A stretch of DNA of 7,152 nucleotides, taken from positions 1-7,152 of the forward strand of contig DAOVNC010000178.1 of NCBI GenBank assembly GCA_030630445.1, written 5' to 3'. Positions 1 to 4,956 of this stretch are shown here, one piece after another. Position 1 is the first letter of the stretch, and every line of letters begins with the position of its first letter. This stretch comes from Kiritimatiellales bacterium (GTDB lineage: Bacteria; Verrucomicrobiota; Kiritimatiellia; Kiritimatiellales; Pontiellaceae). The notes below the pieces were generated by a model. It was not told the DNA's origin and did no database searches. It worked only from the letters and a program-made list of their open reading frames with translations. The position numbers and the translations under genes were made by a program.

Positions 1-144
1 AAGGAACAGCTCTTTAGCCAAAGAGACAAGCTGAGCGGACACCTCTTGTTTGAACTGATGGAATCGGGAAATTACTACGACGACGCGCAACGCGATGAAG
101 ATATTGCGGTCTTCGCCCGCGCAGAACTCAACTATGCGTTCTAA
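1..144 (+). CDS. C-terminal end of an unrecognised protein (5' truncated by the window edge)
   Basis: Frame 1 is open from the first base to a TAA at 142-144 and gives the last 47 residues of a protein. The tail is soluble and rich in charged and aromatic residues: a helical-looking stretch (QRDKLSGHLLFELMESG) followed by an acidic segment (YYDDAQRDEDIAVFARAELN) ending in YAF. There is no membrane segment and no motif I can assign. It is called a real gene because a strong intrinsic terminator begins 22 bases after the stop and because codon use is ordinary with no repeat character. It is convergent with the thioesterase/iorB unit to its right. Function is unknown from this fragment. Confidence 0.7.
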   Translation, partial: KEQLFSQRDKLSGHLLFELMESGNYYDDAQRDEDIAVFARAELNYAF

Positions 145-165
145 AGCACGAACCTAAGCGGAAAC

Positions 166-196
166 AAAAAAGCGCTCCATTGCGGGGCGCTTTTTT
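166..196 (+). terminator. Intrinsic terminator, nearly symmetrical, probably bidirectional
   Basis: Bases 166-178 pair with 184-196 (13 bp, one G-T wobble at 176/186) around a 5-base loop (179-183). The stem has a GC-rich core (GCGCTCC / GGGGCGC), six A's at its base on the left and a run of seven T's at 191-197 on the right. It sits 22 bases after the stop of the + strand gene. The reverse complement also ends in a T run, so it can stop transcription arriving from the thioesterase gene; on that strand the G-T wobble becomes an A-C mismatch, so it should be slightly weaker. Confidence 0.92.
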
Positions 197-200
197 TGGT

Positions 201-309
201 TTGGAGTGCGGTGGCTCGATACCGCTTTTGAACTGAGCGATAGCGAAACGGCGGTGCGACAGGGCGGTGCGCGGGTGTTTTAAAGCGCAGTCGAGCCTGC
301 GCACTCCAA
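201..309. repeat. Pair of inverted 28-bp REP-like hairpins (BIME-like element)
   Basis: Copy 1 is 201-228 read on the - strand; copy 2 is 282-309 read on the + strand. They match at 23 of 28 positions: AAAGCG at the start, TCGAGCC in the middle and CGCACTCCAA at the end are identical. Each copy has its own hairpin. In copy 1 GCGGT (221-225) pairs with ACCGC (208-212); in copy 2 GCGCA (285-289) pairs with TGCGC (298-302). Four of the five differences are paired changes that keep the stem; the fifth is the first loop base. The 53-bp spacer carries a 9-bp direct repeat, GGCGGTGCG, at 250-258 and 263-271. The position between convergent genes is typical of REP/BIME elements. No transposase is visible here, so linkage to a RAYT-type enzyme is inference. 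Confidence 0.75.
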
Positions 310-315
310 CCATCC

Positions 316-720
316 CTACAAAAGCGGTTTGCCAGTTCGATAAACTGTTGCCGTGTAGACGGCAATCGTTTCATTGGCGGAATTCGATATCGCCACGCGA
401 TAATGCCCCAGCTTCCGGCTTCCGCCAATCTCTTCGGCGCGGGCGGTCAGCGTGTCGCCCTCCTTCGTGGCACCCAAGAAGGTAATCGAACCGTTCGTCA
501 GCAATGCAATGTTTCCGTATGAATTAGAGGCTACCGCCAGCGCAATGTCCGCCAGCGAAAACACCGCCCCGCCATGCGCCACATCCGCCGCATTCAGGTG
601 GTCATCCGTAATCTTCAGGCTCGTCGTTGCGGATCCCTCCCCAACCTCCAGGATTTCGACTCCGAGAAGCTTCCCGAAACGATCATTCTGCTGGATCAGT
701 TTTTTCACTTTCTCAAGCAT
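316..720 (-). CDS. PaaI-type hotdog-fold acyl-CoA thioesterase
   Basis: A 134-residue cytoplasmic protein, the usual length for a single hotdog domain. The PaaI-family signature is clear: N43 in HLNAADVAHGG, H49-G50-G51, and D58 in FSLADIALAVASN, where the Asp (or the aligned Glu/Asp in relatives) serves as the catalytic carboxylate. The second half (LLTNGSITFLGATKEGDTL) fits the strand pattern that follows the long helix. The expected reaction is hydrolysis of an acyl-CoA, in PaaI itself hydroxyphenylacetyl-CoA and relatives, to acid plus CoA. The ATG at 718-720 is chosen over the GTG just before it because it forms a TGATG junction with the iorB stop, with GGGGTGAG upstream as the ribosome site, implying coupling. 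Being paired with iorB, whose enzyme makes arylacetyl-CoA, it probably releases arylacetates. Substrate is inferred; the family is clear. Confidence 0.93.
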   Translation of the reverse strand: MLEKVKKLIQQNDRFGKLLGVEILEVGEGSATTSLKITDDHLNAADVAHGGAVFSLADIALAVASNSYGNIALLTNGSITFLGATKEGDTLTARAEEIGGSRKLGHYRVAISNSANETIAVYTATVYRTGKPLL

Positions 721-1190
721 CACTCACCCCGTCCTAGATAAAAGGCTTTTTCGTTCACCGCATGCAACCGCTCCGGCAACTGCTGGCGGACGGCGTCCAT
801 CCACTGCTCCACCGGAAAGGCCATGTGCTTGCTTAGCGCACCGAGTAGCGCCACGTTCAACGTCCGCTTGTTTTCCAGCTTCTCCACCTCGAAGTCCGAC
901 GGCTTCACAAGCACGCCACCTGCCTTGAGATGATGCTGGTTTATTTCGATCTGGTCTTCACCCAGCACCACCAGAAAGTCGGCCTCGCCAACGGGAATCA
1001 TCGGGCTCATGACCTTTTTGCCAAAGCGCAGGTCGGAGGTGATCGCGCCACCGCGCTGGCTCATGCCATGCACCTCGGCCTTCTTCACGTCGTTGCCCAT
1101 ATCGAACACCACGCGCCCCAGAATATCCGTGCAGGTTAAAATCCCCTGCCCGCCCAGTCCCGCAAACTTTACATTCACTACTTTCTTCAT
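720..1190 (-). CDS. iorB: Indolepyruvate ferredoxin oxidoreductase, beta subunit (pyruvate/2-oxoacid oxidoreductase gamma-domain family)
   Basis: A 156-residue cytoplasmic protein. The N-terminal FAGLGGQGI (residues 9-17) is the glycine-rich loop of the 2-oxoacid:ferredoxin oxidoreductase gamma domain, and AEVHGMSQRGG (38-48) is the hallmark of the IorB branch. The C-terminal AVNEKAF also matches the usual end, so the protein is complete; at 156 residues it is shorter than the roughly 190 I expect, the loss lying in the middle to late part (after VLVKPSDFEV). With IorA it converts arylpyruvates from aromatic amino acids to arylacetyl-CoA, CO2 and reduced ferredoxin. The start at MKKVV is set by CAGGAGA at 1198-1204; the longer frame back to 1334 only translates repeat DNA. 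It is coupled to the thioesterase by TGATG. Oddity: no iorA next to it. Other 2-oxoacid gamma subunits are less likely given MSQRGG. Confidence 0.9.
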   Translation of the reverse strand: MKKVVNVKFAGLGGQGILTCTDILGRVVFDMGNDVKKAEVHGMSQRGGAITSDLRFGKKVMSPMIPVGEADFLVVLGEDQIEINQHHLKAGGVLVKPSDFEVEKLENKRTLNVALLGALSKHMAFPVEQWMDAVRQQLPERLHAVNEKAFYLGRGE

Positions 1191-1197
1191 ATCAAAA

Positions 1198-1204
1198 TCT
1201 CCTG
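1198..1204 (-). promoter_or_regulatory. Ribosome binding site of iorB that decides its start
   Basis: The - strand reads CAGGAGA, seven bases before the ATG at 1188-1190. It is the best Shine-Dalgarno match in this part of the strand and argues against the longer reading frame beginning at 1334. Confidence 0.85.
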
Positions 1205-1207
1205 TTT

Positions 1208-1228
1208 GTAATCCGTAACGCGTAATCC
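1208..1228. repeat. Heptanucleotide tandem repeat, three units, in the iorB leader
   Basis: On the + strand the units are GTAATCC, GTAACGC, GTAATCC with no gap; units 1 and 3 are identical. On the transcribed strand this lies directly upstream of the iorB ribosome binding site. The period matches the heptad tracts in and before the glycosyltransferase gene. Confidence 0.75.
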
Positions 1229-1241
1229 TGAAAACGGGATT

Positions 1242-1376
1242 GAACCACAGATGAACACGAATAAACACCGATTGTAGAAAGGGTTGAGGGGATATGACCC
1301 TGAACCCATTGGGTGGGTTCTGTATTTCTCCCATTCTCTTGCATATCAGTGTCCATCTGCGTGAATCTGTGGTTCC
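1242..1376. repeat. Inverted pair of ~10-bp-period intergenic repeats (ACCACAGATGAACAC type)
   Basis: Copy 1 (1242-1273, + strand) and copy 2 (1345-1376, - strand) share a perfect 11-bp arm, GAACCACAGAT, at 1242-1252 and 1365-1375. They continue with 12 of 20 identical bases over the next stretch, in which an NCNGAT-like word recurs about every 10 bp. The 71 bp between them contain a smaller palindrome: GAACCCA at 1302-1308 and TGGGTTC at 1314-1320. The region separates iorB from the DUF2961 gene and has no gene of its own. No T run follows the small hairpin on the - strand, so I do not call it a terminator. Confidence 0.7.
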
Positions 1377-1392
1377 ATTTTCCTATCTAGGT

Positions 1393-3762
1393 TTATGGTT
1401 TCTCAACAAAAAACCGATAAAAGGATGCGGTCGCATTTGTAGAGGACGGAACGGTTAACCGCGACCCCGTACCCGGCACGCTTGAACGAATGGTGTTCCA
1501 ATCATTGGAAAGGAGGTTTGTAGATTCCTGCACGGTGTACAACCGTCCAAGCTCTGTTTCAAAAGCGATTCCCTGTTCAACCTGATACGATACAATCCGA
1601 GGTTTTGATCCGGAGTTCAAAGGATCCGTACCGGCAATGTACTCGTCGATGTCAAAAAAGCTGTCATCATCGGAATCGACATCCCCGCTTAGTTCTCCCA
1701 AAACCGGGACATATTGAAGCTCCCATTCATCGGGTAACTGGTCATGGTCGGAATCTTTCATCAGGCCGGGCGGTTCGACACAATAGACCCAGTAGCGGTA
1801 TTCATTCCACACACCGGAAGAAGGCAATGGCACAATAGAGATGCGGGCCGTTGCCTTATTGGAAACCAGAGTCGAGGCAATCATGAACTCCGAGTCGAGC
1901 CAGCGCCTGCTGACGGCTGAAAAATTGCAATCAGGTTCATACCAGGTACCGGCAAAAACATCATCCACAAAAACATAAGCCTTTTGAAGGCCGACGCCCT
2001 GATCGGTCCGACGGCGCAGCAACAATCCCGAGTTTTCCATGAGCGGCACCGTAAACTCAGCAATGGATCCACTGTAGGCATAGCCTTCGTCACGCAATGA
2101 AACCGGAATCGTCTCCCCTTCATATGTCCATGTATTGGAAAGCAAAACGCGCCCGGATGGATGTTGATAATTATAAAGCTCTTCCGTCCAGTCATCCCCC
2201 AAATCCAGATCAGCAACCAGCGCCAAGGACGAGGAAGATCCGCCCATTTTATAATAGTATGTCACGCTTGAAAATGTTCCCGGAGAGGCGTTCGCCTGAG
2301 TCCAATGCCCATGCTCGATGCCAAACTTCACCGACTTGTTAAACGGGATGCTATCCGTGATATGCAACCGGTAAGCTTGTGTATAGTTGGTTTCTCCAAG
2401 ATTGTAATGATCCATCCATGGATGTCCATGATACGGCAAGCTGAACCTGCCCATATTGAAATACCACCCACAATTAAAATAGTCTTCATTGCCTGTACCC
2501 TGAATGCAGGGAGAAAGGGAACCATCCACGTAGGCGCGCTCATCCCCTTCGAGATAGTTCATGTCAAGATAGCCTCTTGCGCCGGCGCTTTCCATAAACA
2601 GCGACACACCCACCACATGGCCGCGACCCTGCTCATCGATAAAGTTAAAATCACGGCCATTATCCACAAATGTTTCTTCACTAAAGTGCACGTGGAAGTA
2701 CCCCGTTCTGGCCTGTTCATATCCATTGGTGGAATATTGGATTTCAAAGGGAAGCGATGATAATGGCTCACTGCTCTTATTCACCAGGCGGATTTCCGCT
2801 GTTTCCCAGTACGGCATCGGGAAATAGCAATACCAGTCACCCGACGTTTTCATACCAATCGGGAGCGAGGTCATATTGATTTCATATTTTCCGGAACCGA
2901 AGAAATCCCCCAACGGCACATCCACCTCCAGCTCACCACCATCCCAATTCATCTGGATCCAGACATCGGAAAGAATGTTGGTCGAACTGGGAGAAGGATC
3001 CAGCTTGATACTTTGAACGGCCCCCTTTCCCGATGCACTGAACAGGGTTCCGGTTGCGCCCGTTGTAATCGGCATATTTCCAGAAACAACCAAATTGGAA
3101 GTCGCCGGCTTAGGGTCGCTTCCCGCAGTATTCCACTGAGCCATGACATCGGAACGGTCTTCGCTGCCCGTCCACGACACCACACCTTCGGACGAATCAA
3201 ACCGATGGTAGGTCATATTATAGAATAGCGGAAGCCCACTCAGCGTAATCTTCAGGCGTTCGCGATAAGGAAAAGGCAGATAGCAATAGCACCCGTGGCT
3301 CGATTTATCGAACGGCCCCACCATCGGAAACTCCAGCGGAGCCCCGATCCCATCAAAAAACTCGGAAATACTCAAATCCAACCGGGGCGTAGTTTCATTA
3401 TCGAAATAGAATCTTAAGCGATAGGTTGGATAATTCGTAGGCGATGTTCCATACGTCATCCAAAACCGGTAGAGGCAGCCCGATCCAATTTCATCGAACA
3501 TCACATACTCATTGTTTTCATCGATATAAAGCGCGGAATACTCCCCATCGAAACCGTCATTATTTGCGCCACTCCTATCATGACTGGACACCTGACGCAC
3601 CTGGGCACCCTCGCGAAGAAGAGGAAGCAGATCTAGCCGCTCCATGCTCTCCAAACCATAGAGACGATCCGCAGTTGAATACTGAGGAACCAGTGAGCTC
3701 ACGCTTATCAGCAACAGTACTGCTAATGACCACGTAGTTTTATAATTACTGAGACAATTCAT
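1393..3762 (-). CDS. Secreted DUF2961 / GH172-family glycoside hydrolase-like protein with calcium-loop and beta C-terminal modules
   Basis: 789 residues from an ATG placed so that a signal peptide leads: hydrophobic core at 12-25, likely cleavage near STA-D (30-32). The DUF2961 core (about 55-505) shows SSHDRSGANNDGF (59-71), CLYRFWMTY (96-104), EFPMVGPF (144-151), two similar CYLPFPY / CYFPMPY segments (159-166 and 312-318) that fit a double jelly roll, YLEGDE (403-408) and GTGNEDYFNCGWYF (422-435). E405 and E426 are 21 apart, the spacing I recall for the two catalytic Glu of a bifidobacterial GH172 enzyme; that mapping is from memory. GH172 members act on furanosides such as difructose dianhydride and arabinan. 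Residues about 545-662 look like an accessory beta-sandwich (LLLRRRTDQG, VFVDDVFAGTWY). Two Asp-rich loops (670-681, 694-708) and a YTVQESTNL..W module (741-755) close the protein. No linked transporter or sulfatase is seen. Exact substrate unknown. Confidence 0.92.
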   Translation of the reverse strand: MNCLSNYKTTWSLAVLLLISVSSLVPQYSTADRLYGLESMERLDLLPLLREGAQVRQVSSHDRSGANNDGFDGEYSALYIDENNEYVMFDEIGSGCLYRFWMTYGTSPTNYPTYRLRFYFDNETTPRLDLSISEFFDGIGAPLEFPMVGPFDKSSHGCYCYLPFPYRERLKITLSGLPLFYNMTYHRFDSSEGVVSWTGSEDRSDVMAQWNTAGSDPKPATSNLVVSGNMPITTGATGTLFSASGKGAVQSIKLDPSPSSTNILSDVWIQMNWDGGELEVDVPLGDFFGSGKYEINMTSLPIGMKTSGDWYCYFPMPYWETAEIRLVNKSSEPLSSLPFEIQYSTNGYEQARTGYFHVHFSEETFVDNGRDFNFIDEQGRGHVVGVSLFMESAGARGYLDMNYLEGDERAYVDGSLSPCIQGTGNEDYFNCGWYFNMGRFSLPYHGHPWMDHYNLGETNYTQAYRLHITDSIPFNKSVKFGIEHGHWTQANASPGTFSSVTYYYKMGGSSSSLALVADLDLGDDWTEELYNYQHPSGRVLLSNTWTYEGETIPVSLRDEGYAYSGSIAEFTVPLMENSGLLLRRRTDQGVGLQKAYVFVDDVFAGTWYEPDCNFSAVSRRWLDSEFMIASTLVSNKATARISIVPLPSSGVWNEYRYWVYCVEPPGLMKDSDHDQLPDEWELQYVPVLGELSGDVDSDDDSFFDIDEYIAGTDPLNSGSKPRIVSYQVEQGIAFETELGRLYTVQESTNLLSNDWNTIRSSVPGTGSRLTVPSSTNATASFYRFFVEKP

Positions 3763-3838
3763 TATCCTGTACTTCTTGTAAATCCTGTCAAAAAAACCTT
3801 TGTGAACTTCGTGTCTTGAGCGCAGCGGGTGGTAAAAA
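3762..3838. repeat. Period-9 repeats abutting the DUF2961 start codon, plus a second repeat type
   Basis: Three 9-bp units lie end to end on the + strand: TTATCCTGT (3762-3770), ACTTCTTGT (3771-3779), AAATCCTGT (3780-3788). On the - strand they read as ACAGGAT-like units and the last one runs into the ATG. After a run of A's a second 9-bp pair follows: on the - strand CACGAAG and CACAAAG recur 9 bases apart (within 3797-3814). A GAGCGCAGCG segment comes next (3818-3827). The whole 86-base gap between the glycosyltransferase and DUF2961 genes is therefore repeat material. A TTGACA at 3786-3791 falls inside the repeats and is not a safe -35 box. Confidence 0.65.
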
Positions 3839-3848
3839 ATTCTTTTCT

Positions 3849-4886
3849 TCACGACCCTACCGGCCCTTTGCGGTGCCACAGAGGCGTCGCCTTTTCTATT
3901 TTGCGAATTTCCCGCTTGTCCAAATCACTCCAATAGAGTGCATATTGATTGGGTGCAGTCATGGAATAATCCTTTAGGTATCGGCGGAGGGAATACATCT
4001 TGGACATCATTCGAGTCGGCCACCGGAGCCCCCACAGATACTCCTTCGCATAGCGCTTGCGCTCCCGGATCGCCTCCTCCGTCAAGTTCAGGTTATCGCC
4101 CGTATCAGCAAACAGCGAAACCAGCTCATTGCAAACGCCAAAGCGCACCCCGGCCCGGTGCAGCTTATTGTACCACACCATATCGCCAATATTCCGCCAG
4201 CTGGTATCGAACAGAACTTTCTTATCGCGCGCCACCGATATCCGCTGAAAGGTTGTCGTTGTCATGCCCACGCAGCAGATTCGTGAAAGTAGCGCGTTAG
4301 GTTTCAGGCTCCGGCGATGGCAGATATACGCCCCGTCATTATCCACCACAATCATATCGGCCATTGCGACATCCACCTTCTGATGGTTGGAAAAATAATC
4401 CGCAATACATTGCAATGCACCCGGCAGATACTGCTCGTCGCAATTCAGGTGGGCAAGCACGCATTCGTGTGCTGGGTTAGAGGTCGGAGGTCGGAAGTCG
4501 GAGGTTACTAGATCCTCGGCCTCATGGTCAACTTGGTCAACCGCCCTGAGCCAGCCCCGATTGATGGCGTCGTACATGCCGTTGTCCGGAGCACTTTCAT
4601 AGCTGAAAGTGTAGCCGGGAACGGCAGTGTTAGGTTTTAAGTTTTCAGTTGTAGGATTTCCGGTGCCTGATCTCCGACTTTTGACCTCTGCATCGTATTG
4701 GCGAAGCCAATCGACGGTTCCATCGGTCGACCCTCCATCCTGGATATGGTGATGGACAGAGATGGGAAGGCTTGGGGCTTGGGGCTTGGGGCTACTAGCC
4801 TGTGCGACCTGATCGGCAACTGAAGCCACGCACCGTTTCAGGAAATCGATCTGATTAAATGAAGGAGTAACAATATAAAATCTCAT
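3849..4886 (-). CDS. GT2-family glycosyltransferase carrying in-frame repeat-derived insertions
   Basis: 345 residues, GT-A fold, no signal peptide or membrane segment; expected to transfer a sugar from a nucleotide donor at the cytoplasmic face during surface polysaccharide or lipid-linked glycan synthesis. Motifs in order: TPSFNQ (7-12), QDGGSTDGT (49-57), SAPDNGMYDAINRG (98-111), LNCDEQYLPGAL (147-158, the DxD-like metal site) and NIGDMVWYNKLHRAG (232-246). These are complete and well spaced except for three extra stretches, about 28-41, 66-91 and 116-140, all made of short-repeat DNA (SSPKPQAP, ENLKPNT, TSDFRPPTSN). They fall between conserved motifs, so the enzyme could still fold. GAGGT lies 5 bases before the ATG. 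Sugar and acceptor are unknown and no glycan operon surrounds it. Catalytic activity is inferred from intact motifs; a decaying copy cannot be excluded. Confidence 0.92.
   Translation of the reverse strand: MRFYIVTPSFNQIDFLKRCVASVADQVAQASSPKPQAPSLPISVHHHIQDGGSTDGTVDWLRQYDAEVKSRRSGTGNPTTENLKPNTAVPGYTFSYESAPDNGMYDAINRGWLRAVDQVDHEAEDLVTSDFRPPTSNPAHECVLAHLNCDEQYLPGALQCIADYFSNHQKVDVAMADMIVVDNDGAYICHRRSLKPNALLSRICCVGMTTTTFQRISVARDKKVLFDTSWRNIGDMVWYNKLHRAGVRFGVCNELVSLFADTGDNLNLTEEAIRERKRYAKEYLWGLRWPTRMMSKMYSLRRYLKDYSMTAPNQYALYWSDLDKREIRKIEKATPLWHRKGPVGS
4480..4505. repeat. Heptad tract GAGGTCG, 3.7 units, inside the GT2 gene (loop C)
   Basis: Units on the + strand are GAGGTCG (4480-4486), GAGGTCG (4487-4493), GAAGTCG (4494-4500) and GAGGT (4501-4505). 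The antisense reading contributes TSDFRPPTSN to the glycosyltransferase. Beside it, a 9-bp direct repeat TGGTCAACT / TGGTCAACC (4525-4542) encodes VDQVDH and belongs to the same extra stretch. Confidence 0.85.
4630..4650. repeat. Heptad tract TTARGTT, three units, inside the GT2 gene (loop B)
   Basis: Units are TTAGGTT (4630-4636), TTAAGTT (4637-4643) and TTCAGTT (4644-4650). The antisense reading encodes the TENLKPN segment of the glycosyltransferase. Confidence 0.75.
4672..4690. repeat. Degenerate heptad tract related to GAGGTCG, inverted, inside the GT2 gene (loop B)
   Basis: On the + strand CTCCGAC (4672-4678), TTTTGAC (4679-4685) and CTCTG (4686-4690). Its reverse complement resembles the GAGGTCG/GAAGTCG tract at 4480-4505, so the same family appears here in the opposite orientation. 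It encodes the EVKSRRS stretch. Confidence 0.6.
4771..4793. repeat. Heptad tract CTTGGGG, 3.3 units, inside the GT2 gene (loop A); G-quadruplex-like
   Basis: Three perfect CTTGGGG units (4771-4791) plus CT. The - strand reads CCCCAAG units and encodes SSPKPQAPS. Together with GGG at 4764-4766, the + strand has four G runs (4764-4766, 4774-4777, 4781-4784, 4788-4791) separated by 7, 3 and 3 bases, which fits the G-quadruplex pattern on the template strand of the gene. Confidence 0.85.
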
Positions 4887-4891
4887 CCGTG

Positions 4892-4897
4892 ACCTCT
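4892..4897 (-). promoter_or_regulatory. Ribosome binding site of the GT2 gene, repeat-derived
   Basis: AGAGGT on the - strand, 5 bases before the ATG at 4884-4886. It is part of CAGAGGTCA, nine bases that occur identically inside the coding insert at 4682-4690, so the site seems to have come from the same repeat family. Confidence 0.7.
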
Positions 4898-4901
4898 GTC
4901 T

Positions 4902-4936
4902 TTGGTCCTTAGTGCTTGGTGCTTTGTTCTTTGTCC
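4902..4936. repeat. Heptad tract TTGGTSC, five units, in the GT2 leader
   Basis: Units are TTGGTCC (4902-4908), TTAGTGC (4909-4915), TTGGTGC (4916-4922), TTTGTTC (4923-4929) and TTTGTCC (4930-4936). The tract fills most of the 70-base gap between the unknown 378-residue gene and the GT2 gene and would lie in the GT2 mRNA leader. No terminator or clear promoter is visible in the gap. Confidence 0.85.
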
Positions 4937-4956
4937 TCCGAGATCATGAAAAGGGG

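Noticed and set aside
1302..1320. Hairpin GAACCCA/TGGGTTC as terminator of the DUF2961 gene
   Set aside because: No T run follows on the - strand and the stem is only 7 bp.
1191..1334. iorB starting at 1334 with a 48-residue extension
   Set aside because: The extension translates the inverted ACCACAGAT and GTAATCC repeats, while a good ribosome site lies before the ATG at 1188-1190, where the family's N-terminus begins.
1881..3228. Antisense and other-frame open frames inside the DUF2961 gene
   Set aside because: They are shadows of the 789-residue frame, with no family motif and no ribosome sites; the same holds for other-frame ORFs within the remaining genes.
3760..3791. TTGACA (3786-3791) with GATAAT as a promoter for the DUF2961 gene
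   Set aside because: The spacing would be 19 bases and the -10 box would overlap the start codon; both words come from the period-9 repeat.
3763..3879. DUF2961 protein starting at 3879
   Set aside because: It would overlap the GT2 gene, read through repeats and bury the signal peptide 39 residues inside the protein.
4480..4793. CRISPR-like array from the repeats in the GT2 gene
   Set aside because: The units are 7 bp, directly adjacent, without spacers, and no cas gene is present.
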